Shown in pieces: positions 27,315 to 35,782 of a DNA stretch of 44,853 bases. Every line of letters starts with the position of its first letter. The stretch's first letter is position 1. This DNA comes from Caproiciproducens sp. MSJ-32 (lineage in GTDB: Bacteria; Bacillota; Clostridia; Clostridiales; Clostridiaceae), in contig NZ_JAHLPS010000007.1 of assembly GCF_018918055.1 (NCBI RefSeq), positions 1-44,853 of the forward strand. The letters run 5' to 3'. Position numbers and translations under genes: made by a program. The notes beneath the pieces are model-generated. The model had not been told where the DNA came from, searched no databases, and was given only the letters and a program-made list of their open reading frames with translations.

Positions 27315-27339
27315 TTGCAAGCTTGTTTAGAGCTTGCAA
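27315..27339 (-). terminator. Terminator after the Lon-like gene
   Basis: TTGCAAGCT, a 7-base loop and AGCTTGCAA form a perfect stem. It is followed by seven T on the minus strand. Confidence 0.9.
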
Positions 27340-27404
27340 ATAATCTAAATTGCCCATTGTCCTCTCTCAATTACTACTTATAAAGATTGCTCGCGATCTT
27401 TCTG

Positions 27405-29714
27405 TTATATATTTAGCTTGTCTTCTTTTACCCTCTTATATCTGTCAATTTCAAATTTTATCTTTTTATAAAACTCTTCTAAAGTTTCTCCATCATTAAG
27501 AATCAGTGTTTCTATAGCATCTTCTAAGGTATTCATTACATAAATATGGAACTCTCCCTTTTCGACTGCATTCTCAATTTCTGGATCTAATATCAAATCA
27601 TCCTTATTCAAATCTGGTATTAGCACACCTTTGTCCTGTACTGTATCAATATATTTGCACATTCTAAAAAATCCTTCTATTTTTTCATTTACTCCACCAA
27701 TAGGCTGAACTTCTCCTAACTGATTAACAGAACCTGTAACTGCTATATTCTGTTTTATAGGTCTTTTGCTTAAAGCTGATAATATGCAGATAACTTCTGC
27801 AATTGATGCACTATCTCCATCTATTAACCCGTAAGTTTGTTCAAAACTTAAATAAAAATCTACCGGTAATTCCTCATAAGGACTAATTAAATTATTTAAT
27901 AGGCCCTTTAATATACTAACTGACTTTTCATGAATTTTACCGCTTAATTTATTTTCTTTTTGTATATCTATTATCCTACCATTACCGCTTTGAGCAACAC
28001 AGGTTATTCTCATTGGTTTTCCAAAAGAGTAATAACCAGTATCTATAACAGCAAGTGCATTAATTACCCCAACTTTTTCTTCCTTTACTGAAATTAATAT
28101 TTTATTTTCCTTAAACAATTTATCATATTCTTCCTCTATTAACTCCCTTTCATAAACAGTTTCTATTATATCTTTTCTTTCAATCATTGCTGCTTTTCTA
28201 TTTTTAGCTCTATCATTAGCTAGTAAAATTAATTTCTCTATTTCCCTTTCTTCAATATTTATCTTTCTCCTATTATTGGCTCTTCTAGCTAAATACTTTA
28301 TAACTTCACTTAATGCCTCTTTTGAAAGAATGTTTAAAGAATTTTCCTTAACTACCTTATTTGCTAAAGTTATTATATATTCCTGTGTTTCTTTATTTAA
28401 TTCAATTATAGACTTAAATTCAGCTCTCAAAGGAAATAATCTTCTAAAATCTTCATCTAAATTATATAAAATATCATAAGTTTCTTGATCTCCTATCAAA
28501 ATGACCTTTAGCTTTATAGGAATAGGTTCAGGTTTCAAACTATTAATTGAAATTAGTTCTACATAGGATTTTGAAACATCAAAATTGACTTTACTAGTTA
28601 ATAATGCTTTTTTAAGCTGAAAGTATGCATTATAATTGTTAACTAAAGAATTCATCCTAATTATTAAACATCCACTATTTGCTCTTAAAATACTTCCTGA
28701 ATTTATGAGTGAAATATCTGTTGAATATATCCCATTATTATTTTCATACTCAATAAAACCTATAAGATTATTAACACTTGGATCTTCTTCATATATTACA
28801 GGTGGATTTAATACTAAACTATTATCAACAAGCAAATGAATATAATTTTTATGAATTATCTTATATAACTCCTCCTCATCTTCATCCACATCAATATTGT
28901 AACAATCAATAATTTTCCTTTCTATAACTAAAAAAAGCCTTTCTAAAAACTCATAAGCATTATCATCATCAATAAATTCCAACAATGCTTCATCTTTATA
29001 TACTTCCATCTGATTTGATATATAATCAGTATATAGTTCCTTTAATTTTTTCATGGATATAGCTTCAATTTCTTTTAATTTTAATAAGATGTGTTCGGCT
29101 TTTTTCTTTAATTTATTTGCTTTTACCACTATTTCTTCTTTTCTTGTATTACTTAAATCATCATATTGTTTCTCTGTAATTATTTTGCCATCTACTAGAG
29201 GAATAAAGGCAAATCCCCTATTGGTAAATTTCACTTCAAAATTTTCTAATCTTGCACTTTCTATTAATTCGTTAATATAATTACTTCTTTTATTTTGAAT
29301 TTCATCTATTAAATCTTCTTTTCTATTATCAGATGATGAATTATAGAAATCTTCTACTATTTCTATATAACGATTTTTTATTTCTTCAACAGCTCTTATT
29401 AACTTTTTACCATTACCATTCTTAACAAATAGTGCTTCTGGTTTTTTTGAATCCTCATAAATGACATAACAAATATCCTTTGGAGGTTCAAGATATTTGT
29501 ACTGTTCCTCTATATATTTCTTTAGTTTATTTATCTTCTCTTTTGAGAATGTATCTATTAAATAAAGATTGTAACCTTCCTTATCAATATTAAGAGCTCT
29601 GCTTATCTTTGTAAACTCAGCATCAAATAAATTAATATTTTTAGAAGCATCATTTTCAGTATAATCTAAATTAAAATTATATTTCACTTCATTTATCTTC
29701 AATTCTTTTTTCAT
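27405..29714 (-). CDS. Lon-family Ser-Lys protease without Walker A (LonC-like)
   Basis: A 769-residue protein. The C-terminal S16 protease domain holds the catalytic Ser in LIDGDSASIAEV and the Lys in IGGVNEKIEGFF (about residues 640-685). The N-terminal two thirds match the AAA_32-type Lon relatives (ICYVIYEDSKKPEALF) and include a long helical, charged insert. I find no GxxGxGK(S/T) loop, so ATP-driven unfolding is unlikely, and an ATP-independent LonC-like protease is the best call. The start is set at the ATG of MKKELKIN with GGGA in front; a TTG ten codons earlier is possible, and a strong AAGGAGGGA at 29760-29768 fits neither start. It is monocistronic, upstream of spoIIA. Confidence 0.85.
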   Translation of the reverse strand: MKKELKINEVKYNFNLDYTENDASKNINLFDAEFTKISRALNIDKEGYNLYLIDTFSKEKINKLKKYIEEQYKYLEPPKDICYVIYEDSKKPEALFVKNGNGKKLIRAVEEIKNRYIEIVEDFYNSSSDNRKEDLIDEIQNKRSNYINELIESARLENFEVKFTNRGFAFIPLVDGKIITEKQYDDLSNTRKEEIVVKANKLKKKAEHILLKLKEIEAISMKKLKELYTDYISNQMEVYKDEALLEFIDDDNAYEFLERLFLVIERKIIDCYNIDVDEDEEELYKIIHKNYIHLLVDNSLVLNPPVIYEEDPSVNNLIGFIEYENNNGIYSTDISLINSGSILRANSGCLIIRMNSLVNNYNAYFQLKKALLTSKVNFDVSKSYVELISINSLKPEPIPIKLKVILIGDQETYDILYNLDEDFRRLFPLRAEFKSIIELNKETQEYIITLANKVVKENSLNILSKEALSEVIKYLARRANNRRKINIEEREIEKLILLANDRAKNRKAAMIERKDIIETVYERELIEEEYDKLFKENKILISVKEEKVGVINALAVIDTGYYSFGKPMRITCVAQSGNGRIIDIQKENKLSGKIHEKSVSILKGLLNNLISPYEELPVDFYLSFEQTYGLIDGDSASIAEVICILSALSKRPIKQNIAVTGSVNQLGEVQPIGGVNEKIEGFFRMCKYIDTVQDKGVLIPDLNKDDLILDPEIENAVEKGEFHIYVMNTLEDAIETLILNDGETLEEFYKKIKFEIDRYKRVKEDKLNI

Positions 29715-29860
29715 AAATTCCCACTTTATAATTTGCCTTAGCAATTATTAAGAAGCAGTTCCCTCCTTTTTATTGTTTAATATATAAATATTCTGAAGGG
29801 GGAATTTAGGGAATATTTTTTCATCAAAAAGAATTATTATTTAATTTTTTACAAAATAAA

Positions 29861-29877
29861 AAAGTGCAAAGCACCTT
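29861..29877 (-). terminator. Second terminator after fprA
   Basis: On the minus strand AAGGTGC, a TTT loop and GCACTTT form a short compact stem followed by more T residues. It backs up the hairpin at 29889-29927. Confidence 0.7.
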
Positions 29878-29888
29878 ATTTATAAAAG

Positions 29889-29927
29889 AATGTAAAGTAA
29901 AGATTTATAGCTTCTTCACTTTACATT
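29889..29927 (-). terminator. First terminator after fprA
   Basis: AATGTAAAGT and ACTTTACATT are perfect arms, 26 bases past the fprA stop. CTTTTATAAATAAG follows on the minus strand. Confidence 0.65.
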
Positions 29928-29952
29928 TTTCATTAATTCGCTTCACACTTAA

Positions 29953-31122
29953 TTACATTAATTCAATAAACTTATCTACAATTTCTTCTGCTTTTTTTAA
30001 TTCTTCTTCTGAAGGAACAAAACAGAATGATAGACCTGGATCTACAGTTTTAAATTTTAAGTCTTTTAGCCTTGATGTAAGCATTTTTACGCCTTCCCCT
30101 GACCATCCATATGATCCAAAAGCTAATGCTGCTTTTCCTCTATTAGTAACTGGACAGATTAATGATAGCAAATCCCAAGATGGCTTTACTGCATCTTGAT
30201 TTATTGTTGGTGAACCAATCATAATTCCTTTAGCAGCTTCTATCTTTTTAATACTTTCTCCTAAAGGTACTTCTGTTATTTCTGTTACATCTGCCTTAAA
30301 TCCTTTTTCTATTAACTTATCTTTTAAAAATTTAGCCATAAATTCTGTGTTTCCATAAGCTGAAATATAGAATATTTCTACTTTTTTATCATCAACTTTT
30401 TCTTCAGCAGCCCATTCTTTATATAAGTTAAGAATATCATCAAGATTATTCATATGTACTGGACCATGACTTGGAGCAATTATATCAAAATTTAAACCTG
30501 CTATTTTATTTAATGCCATTAATACAAATTTTTTAAATGGTCCCATTATACAATCAAAATAATATTTCATTTCTACAAAATATTCATCATTTAAGCTTCC
30601 AGTAATTGATCCTTCAGGACAGTAATGAGAACCAGTAAAATCACAAGTAAATAAAATATTTCTTTCTTCTACATAAGTAAACATTGTATCTGGCCAATGT
30701 AAATTTGGTGCTTGTATAAATTTAAGACTTGTTTTTCCTAAACTTATTTCATTTTTTGCCTCTTCACCGTTAAAATCCCCATTTAAAATATTCTTTAAAT
30801 AATTTAATGCCGCTCTTGTCCCAACAACCTTTGCCTTAGGATATTTTTCAATTAATTTTATTAAGGATCCACTATGATCTAATTCTGTATGTTGAACAAT
30901 AATGTAATCTACTTCTCTTTCTCCTATAATAGATGTAATATTTTTTAGAAACTCTTCAGAAAAACCAGTTTTTACACTATCTATTACAGCAATTTTTTCA
31001 TCATCTATTAGATATGAATTATAAGTAGTTCCCTTTTTTGTTTCCATTATTATGTCAAATACTCTTAAGCCAGGATCCTTAACTCCAACCCAATAGACAT
31101 TCTCTCTAATTCTTTCCACCAT
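29953..31122 (-). CDS. fprA: A-type flavoprotein (FprA family, flavodiiron NO/O2 reductase)
   Basis: A 389-residue flavodiiron protein that reduces O2 to water or NO to N2O in anaerobes. The N-terminal metallo-beta-lactamase-like domain has the diiron motif [11 protein letters not shown] (about residue 80). Further His/Asp ligands follow in [12 protein letters not shown] and APSHGPVH. The C-terminal flavodoxin domain begins at about residue 250, with the FMN loop [11 protein letters not shown]. The start is the ATG behind GGAGGAAGAGAT; an extension of 25 codons upstream contains this ribosome site and does not resemble the family. It has two terminators downstream. Confidence 0.94.
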   Translation of the reverse strand: MVERIRENVYWVGVKDPGLRVFDIIMETKKGTTYNSYLIDDEKIAVIDSVKTGFSEEFLKNITSIIGEREVDYIIVQHTELDHSGSLIKLIEKYPKAKVVGTRAALNYLKNILNGDFNGEEAKNEISLGKTSLKFIQAPNLHWPDTMFTYVEERNILFTCDFTGSHYCPEGSITGSLNDEYFVEMKYYFDCIMGPFKKFVLMALNKIAGLNFDIIAPSHGPVHMNNLDDILNLYKEWAAEEKVDDKKVEIFYISAYGNTEFMAKFLKDKLIEKGFKADVTEITEVPLGESIKKIEAAKGIMIGSPTINQDAVKPSWDLLSLICPVTNRGKAALAFGSYGWSGEGVKMLTSRLKDLKFKTVDPGLSFCFVPSEEELKKAEEIVDKFIELM

Positions 31123-31269
31123 ATCTCTTCCTCCAATATAGCAATATTTTTTTTGCATACCTACTAATACTTTACCACAAAGCTTTTTTACAGACAATCT
31201 TAATTTAAAAATGGATATATTAACTAATATTAATTATTAATTATTAATTATTTAATAAATACATTTTTA

Positions 31270-32625
31270 TTAATTTTTAAATGAATGTACAGGAGCTGGT
31301 ATTCTTCCCCCTCTTTGAATAAATAATTCAGATGAATTTTCATTAACCTTCATTACCGGAGCTCTTCCAAGCAATCCCCCGAATTCAACCATATCTCCAA
31401 CTTTACAGCCTGGCGCTGGTATTATTCTTACAGCTGTTGTTTTATTGTTTATCATTCCAATAGCCGCCTCGTCTGCTATCATTGCCGCAATAGTTTCTGC
31501 TGATGTATCTCCTGGCACTGCAATCATATCTAATCCAACTGAACAAATAGCAGTCATTGCTTCTAATTTTTCTAAATTTAATGCTCCCTTTAATACTGCA
31601 TCTATCATACCTGCATCTTCAGATACTGGAATAAAAGCTCCGCTTAATCCTCCAACATGACTGCAAGCCATAATTCCACCTTTTTTAACTGCATCATTTA
31701 ATAAAGCTAAAGCTGCAGTTGTTCCATGAGTTCCTACTGTTTCTAATCCCATTTCTTCAAGGATATGAGCTACAGAATCCCCAATAGCTGGCGTTGGTGC
31801 TAATGATAAATCTACAATCCCAAAAAGAACATTAAGCCTCTTTGATGCCTCCTTAGCAACTAATTGCCCCATTCTAGTAATTTTAAAAGCAGTTTTCTTT
31901 ATTGTTTCAGCAACTACATCAAAAGGTTCTCCCTTTACCTTTTGTAATGCCCTTTGAACAACTCCAGGTCCACTTACCCCAACATTTATAATCTTATCAG
32001 CTTCTCCAACCCCGTGAAAGGCACCTGCCATAAAGGGATTATCTTCTACTGCATTACAAAATACAACTAACTTAGCACAGCCAAAGCCCTTACTTTCCTT
32101 TGTTAATTCAGCTGTAGTTTTTATTATTTCTCCCATTTCTTTTACTGCATCCATATTTATCCCTGTTCTTGTAGAACCAATATTTACAGAAGAGCAAACC
32201 TTTTTAGTTTTTGAAAGAGCCTCTGGAATTGAATTAATTAATATTTTATCTCCCTTTGTATATCCTTTTTGAACTAAAGCAGAAAATCCACCTATAAAAT
32301 CTATTCCTAAATGATCTGCTGCCCTATCTAATATTTCAGCAAATTTAACATAATTTTCTTCATTAGTAGCTCCTGCTACAATTGAAATTGGGGTTACTGA
32401 AACTCTCTTATTAACTATAGGTATCCCAAATTCATTTTCTATTTCCCTGCCTACTCTTACTAGTTCTTTTGCTGATCTAGTTATTTTATTATATATCTTC
32501 TCCCTAGCTTTATCTCCATCTGAATCAATGCAGTCTAATAAAGAAATTCCCATTGTGATAGTTCTTATATCTAAATTCTCTTCTTCTATCATTTTTATTG
32601 TTTCTAAAATATTATTAGTATTCAT
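31270..32625 (-). CDS. PFL family protein (UPF0210, DUF711)
   Basis: A 451-residue protein of the UPF0210 family, related in fold to pyruvate formate-lyase. It opens [20 protein letters not shown], and [21 protein letters not shown] and [19 protein letters not shown] are conserved. It lacks the glycine-radical motif of true formate-lyases as far as I can see. The biochemical function is unknown. It lies 20 bases after an ACT-domain gene, its constant neighbour in many Firmicutes, so the two likely act together. The stretch just downstream (31200-31260) is a simple ATTAATT-rich run. Confidence 0.92.
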   Translation of the reverse strand: MNTNNILETIKMIEEENLDIRTITMGISLLDCIDSDGDKAREKIYNKITRSAKELVRVGREIENEFGIPIVNKRVSVTPISIVAGATNEENYVKFAEILDRAADHLGIDFIGGFSALVQKGYTKGDKILINSIPEALSKTKKVCSSVNIGSTRTGINMDAVKEMGEIIKTTAELTKESKGFGCAKLVVFCNAVEDNPFMAGAFHGVGEADKIINVGVSGPGVVQRALQKVKGEPFDVVAETIKKTAFKITRMGQLVAKEASKRLNVLFGIVDLSLAPTPAIGDSVAHILEEMGLETVGTHGTTAALALLNDAVKKGGIMACSHVGGLSGAFIPVSEDAGMIDAVLKGALNLEKLEAMTAICSVGLDMIAVPGDTSAETIAAMIADEAAIGMINNKTTAVRIIPAPGCKVGDMVEFGGLLGRAPVMKVNENSSELFIQRGGRIPAPVHSFKN

Positions 32626-32645
32626 ATTAATCCTCCAAACCTTTA

Positions 32646-32915
32646 TTATAAACTATGCATTGAGTTAAATATTTCTTCTCTTTGAATTTTAACATCTACC
32701 CCTAATTCTTTTCCCTTTGTAATCAAACCTTCTTTAACTATATCAAAATTACTATCAGAATTTTCAAAATCAAGCATCATTATCATAGTAAAATATTCCT
32801 TCATTATAGTTTGATTTACATCTAAAATATTAATATTAAACTTAACTAATTCACTGCTAATTCCAGCAATTATGCCTACCTTATCTCTTCCTATTACTGT
32901 TAGTATTGCTTTCAT
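32646..32915 (-). CDS. ACT domain protein (UPF0237)
   Basis: An 89-residue protein that is one ACT domain: [20 protein letters not shown] at the start, then LNVNQTI-like [22 protein letters not shown] domains bind amino acids and control partners; here the likely partner is the PFL protein 20 bases downstream. The ligand is unknown. It has its own promoter (32973-33001) and AAGGAGATAAT in front of the ATG. Confidence 0.92.
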   Translation of the reverse strand: MKAILTVIGRDKVGIIAGISSELVKFNINILDVNQTIMKEYFTMIMMLDFENSDSNFDIVKEGLITKGKELGVDVKIQREEIFNSMHSL

Positions 32916-32972
32916 TATTATCTCCTTTCAATTTATAATTTAACAATTTAACCTGCTAAATTTTTACTACTT

Positions 32973-33001
32973 ATTTTATTATTCCTCTATATAATTGTCA
33001 A
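32973..33001 (-). promoter_or_regulatory. Sigma-A promoter of the ACT-PFL pair
   Basis: A perfect TTGACA, a 17-base spacer and TAAAAT on the minus strand, about 58 bases before the ACT gene. Confidence 0.75.
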
Positions 33002-33053
33002 ATAAAAGCTTAATTTATTAAAAGAAAAGCCCCTTAAAAATAAAGAAAAATTC

Positions 33054-33074
33054 GCTTCATAAATTTTATGAAAC
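33054..33074 (-). terminator. Terminator of the Crp/Fnr gene
   Basis: On the minus strand GTTTCATAAA pairs with TTTATGAAGC (one G-U), 10 bases past the stop codon. GAATTTTTCTTTATTTTT follows. Confidence 0.7.
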
Positions 33075-33084
33075 AAATTTTATA

Positions 33085-33753
33085 TTAATCAAAGAATTCA
33101 TTTTCCAATTTTTCTAAATCTAATATTTTAATTTCTTTTAAATTAAAATCAATTAACCCACTATTTTTCATATTAATTAATTCTCTTGAAAGAGATGGAC
33201 GGGTTACTCCCATCTCTTCTGCCAATTCCTTCTTTGATTTTATTTTTAATACTAAAGAATTCTTTGCTTTATAATTGTCTAACAACAGCTTACATATTTT
33301 TCTTCTTATTGTATCTAATTCTATCAGCTTTATTTTTTTATTCAGATTTACTAATTTTTGAGACAATAGGCCCAAAAAGTTCTCTGTAAATTTAGTATTT
33401 TTCTTCATAATATTTAAAATAGTTTTCTTAGGAAAAAATATTATCTTACAATTTTCAATAGCCATTACAGTAGAAGGATAGATTGCTTCTTTAACAAAAA
33501 TTACTGCCTCAGCAAAGGCATCACCTTCATTAAGGTTTGCTAAAGTCAATACCTTTCCATTTTCATATACATTTTGTACAACTGCTTTTCCCTCTATTAT
33601 TATAGATAAACTATTGCACGCTTCACCTTGATTAGCAATAATCTGTCCCTTTTTATAGGATTTTACAAGATATACTTCCTCATCCAAAATTTTTTGTATT
33701 TCTTCATCTTTTATATCCTTAAAAAATCTAGCCCTTTGTAATGTTTTTATCAT
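33085..33753 (-). CDS. Crp/Fnr family regulator, probable HcpR-type activator of hcp
   Basis: A 222-residue regulator. The N-terminal cyclic-nucleotide-binding-like beta roll is about residues 10-115 (GQIIANQGEACNSLSIIIEG). A dimer helix follows, then a winged helix with KSKKELAEEMGVTRPSLSRELINM. No Fe-S cysteine cluster is seen, which fits the heme-sensing or otherwise ligand-sensing HcpR branch more than FNR. It is directly upstream of hcp's terminator on the same strand, and a GTAAC-N4-GTTAC site is in the hcp promoter. The start is the ATG behind AAAGGA; a TTG five codons earlier overlaps that ribosome site. The HcpR role is inferred from neighbourhood and site. Confidence 0.85.
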   Translation of the reverse strand: MIKTLQRARFFKDIKDEEIQKILDEEVYLVKSYKKGQIIANQGEACNSLSIIIEGKAVVQNVYENGKVLTLANLNEGDAFAEAVIFVKEAIYPSTVMAIENCKIIFFPKKTILNIMKKNTKFTENFLGLLSQKLVNLNKKIKLIELDTIRRKICKLLLDNYKAKNSLVLKIKSKKELAEEMGVTRPSLSRELINMKNSGLIDFNLKEIKILDLEKLENEFFD

Positions 33754-33789
33754 AACTTTTCCTTTCAAAAACTTATTTTAATAGTAAGA

Positions 33790-33807
33790 CTATAAAAATT
33801 TTTATAG
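33790..33807 (-). promoter_or_regulatory. Perfect 18-base palindrome in the Crp/Fnr gene leader
   Basis: CTATAAAAATTTTTATAG reads the same on both strands. It lies between the candidate promoter (33825-33853) and the start codon, so it could be an operator or a small hairpin. It does not match the GTAAC-type site before hcp. Confidence 0.45.
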
Positions 33808-33824
33808 AATTTATATTACATATT

Positions 33825-33853
33825 ATTTTAATCTTTATTTATATTGTCTTCAA
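33825..33853 (-). promoter_or_regulatory. Candidate promoter of the Crp/Fnr gene
   Basis: TTGAAG (33853-33848), a 17-base spacer and TAAAAT (33830-33825) on the minus strand. Confidence 0.55.
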
Positions 33854-33886
33854 GAGACTTTTATTATTCTTCTTTAAGAAAATATA

Positions 33887-33914
33887 AAAAGACTACCCAT
33901 TTGGGCAGTCTTTT
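33887..33914 (-). terminator. Terminator of hcp
   Basis: AAAAGACT and AGTCTTTT, with CCC/GGG inside one mismatch, 13 bases past the hcp stop. A T-rich stretch follows on the minus strand. Confidence 0.85.
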
Positions 33915-33926
33915 CTATATTTTCTA

Positions 33927-35564
33927 TTAACCTAAGAACATCTTTAAGTCATCTTCTACGTTTGTTATTCCGCCGATACCAAAGTTTTCAACAAGTACTT
34001 TTGCAACATTTGGTGAAAGGAATGCTGGTAGAGTTGGTCCTAAGTGAATATTCTTAACTCCTAAATATAATAATGATAATAATACTATAACAGCTTTTTG
34101 TTCATACCATGCTATATTAAAGGCCAATGGTAATTCATTAATATCTTCTAATCCAAATACTTCTTTAAGTTTTAATGCAATTAATGCTAAAGAGTATGAA
34201 TCATTACATTGTCCTGCATCTAAAACTCTTGGAATTCCACCAATATCTCCTAACTCTAATTTATTGTACTTGTATTTTGCACAACCTGCAGTTAATATAA
34301 CTGTATCTTTTGGTAAAGCTTTAGCAAATTCTGTATAGTAATTTCTTGACTTAGCTCTACCATCGCATCCAGCCATTACAAAGAACTTCTTAATAGCTCC
34401 TGACTTAACAGCTTCTACTATTTTATCAGCAAGAGCAAATACTTGATTGTGAGCAAATCCACCAATAATTTCTCCTCTTTCTATTTCTGTTGGAGCCTTA
34501 CATGTTTTAGCAAGTTCAATTATTTCTGAGAAATCTTTCTTTTCTCCATCTACTCCTGGTATATGCTTGCATCCTGGGAAACCAGCAGCACCAGTTGTAA
34601 ATACTCTATGCTTATAGCTATCCTTTGGTGGTACTATACAGTTTGTTGTCATTAAAATTGGTCCATTGAAGCTTTCAAATTCTTCTTTTTGCTTCCACCA
34701 TGCATTTCCATAGTTTCCTACAAAATGATCATATTTCTTAAATGCTGGATAATAGTGAGCTGGTAACATTTCTGAGTGAGTATAAACATCTACTCCTGTT
34801 CCCTTTGTTTGTTCTAATAATTGCTCTAAATCTTTTAAGTCGTGACCTGAAACTAAGATACCTGGGTTATTTCTAACACCTATATTAACTTTTGTTATTT
34901 CTGGATTTCCATAAGTTCCAGTATTAGCTGCATCTAATAGAGCCATTCCCTCTACTCCAACTTTACCAGTTTCTAAAGTTAAAGCAACTAATTCATCTAC
35001 TGTTAAGCTATCATCTAATAACTTAGCTAATGTTTCTTGCATAAATGCACTTATTTCTTCATTATCATAGCTTAATTCATTAGCATGCTTCATATATGCA
35101 GCCAAACCTTTTAATCCATAAGTTATAAGTTCTCTTAGACTTCTTATATCTTCATCTTTAGTTGCTAATACACCAACTTGTGTTGATTTAGCATCATATT
35201 CTTCCCTTGTAGAAGCAGTCCATAATGCAGCTTCAGATAAACCTTCTTTATTTGATAATTGATTTAATAATTCTTCTTTTATTTCTAATACTCTTCTTAC
35301 TCTATCATAGAACACTTCATCATCGAAGTTAGCATTAGTTATAGTTGTAAATAGGTTTATTGTTATATAGTGATTAACTTCAGTTGAAACCTTTTTACCT
35401 TCTTTTCTTAATCTAGTTGTTACTTCTGATAATCCCTTTGTTACATATACTAATAAATCTTGCATTCTAGCAAGGTCTGGTGACTTTCCACATACTCCAA
35501 ACTTTGTACAGCCTGTACATCCTGCTGTTTCTTGACATTGGAAACAAAACATTTTATTTTCCAT
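33927..35564 (-). CDS. hcp: Hybrid cluster protein (hydroxylamine reductase)
   Basis: A 545-residue Fe-S protein that handles NO and hydroxylamine. The N-terminal cluster cysteines are Cys7, Cys10, Cys19 and Cys25 (Cx2C-x8-C-x5-C, the type found in strict anaerobes), with an extra Cys16. The hybrid 4Fe-2S-2O cluster ligands are seen in [32 protein letters not shown] and upstream His/Glu residues. AAGGAGG precedes the ATG. The promoter carries a GTAAC-N4-GTTAC site at activator position. Monocistronic with a terminator. Confidence 0.97.
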   Translation of the reverse strand: MENKMFCFQCQETAGCTGCTKFGVCGKSPDLARMQDLLVYVTKGLSEVTTRLRKEGKKVSTEVNHYITINLFTTITNANFDDEVFYDRVRRVLEIKEELLNQLSNKEGLSEAALWTASTREEYDAKSTQVGVLATKDEDIRSLRELITYGLKGLAAYMKHANELSYDNEEISAFMQETLAKLLDDSLTVDELVALTLETGKVGVEGMALLDAANTGTYGNPEITKVNIGVRNNPGILVSGHDLKDLEQLLEQTKGTGVDVYTHSEMLPAHYYPAFKKYDHFVGNYGNAWWKQKEEFESFNGPILMTTNCIVPPKDSYKHRVFTTGAAGFPGCKHIPGVDGEKKDFSEIIELAKTCKAPTEIERGEIIGGFAHNQVFALADKIVEAVKSGAIKKFFVMAGCDGRAKSRNYYTEFAKALPKDTVILTAGCAKYKYNKLELGDIGGIPRVLDAGQCNDSYSLALIALKLKEVFGLEDINELPLAFNIAWYEQKAVIVLLSLLYLGVKNIHLGPTLPAFLSPNVAKVLVENFGIGGITNVEDDLKMFLG

Positions 35565-35627
35565 TAAAATAGCCTCCTTAAATATATTTAAAATAAATAA
35601 TTTCTTAAATGTTCATTTGACATACTC

Positions 35628-35669
35628 ATTATAACCAGTTTTTTAAGAATAATCGGTAACAGAAGTTAC
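35628..35669 (-). promoter_or_regulatory. hcp promoter with GTAAC-N4-GTTAC activator site
   Basis: On the minus strand TATAAT lies at 35633-35628 with no recognisable -35 box. GTAAC-TTCT-GTTAC (35669-35656) is centred about 41.5 bases before the expected transcription start (near 35621). This is the class II activator position for Crp/Fnr proteins. The palindrome matches the clostridial HcpR pattern as I remember it. Confidence 0.7.
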
Positions 35670-35727
35670 AGAAATAAATATTTTTTATTTTTTTAAATAA
35701 TTTTCTACCTTATAAAATTTAAAAGAA

Positions 35728-35766
35728 AATAAGCTGTTTCATAATCTTCTTACAAAACAGCTTATT
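35728..35766 (-). terminator. Terminator of sbcDC
   Basis: AATAAGCTGTTT and AAACAGCTTATT are perfect 12-base arms, 16 bases past the sbcC stop. TTCTTTTAAATTTT follows on the minus strand. Confidence 0.8.
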
Positions 35767-35782
35767 AAAAAAATTATACTCT

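Noticed and set aside
29864-30199. Plus-strand reading frame across the fprA terminators
   Set aside because: It runs through two terminator hairpins and the antisense of fprA. No promoter or ribosome site.
31123-31197. N-terminal extension of fprA
   Set aside because: It contains the GGAGG ribosome site of the true ATG and does not resemble flavodiiron proteins.
31200-31262. Regulatory repeat in the ATTAATT run between fprA and the PFL gene
   Set aside because: It looks like simple low-complexity AT sequence without defined arms.
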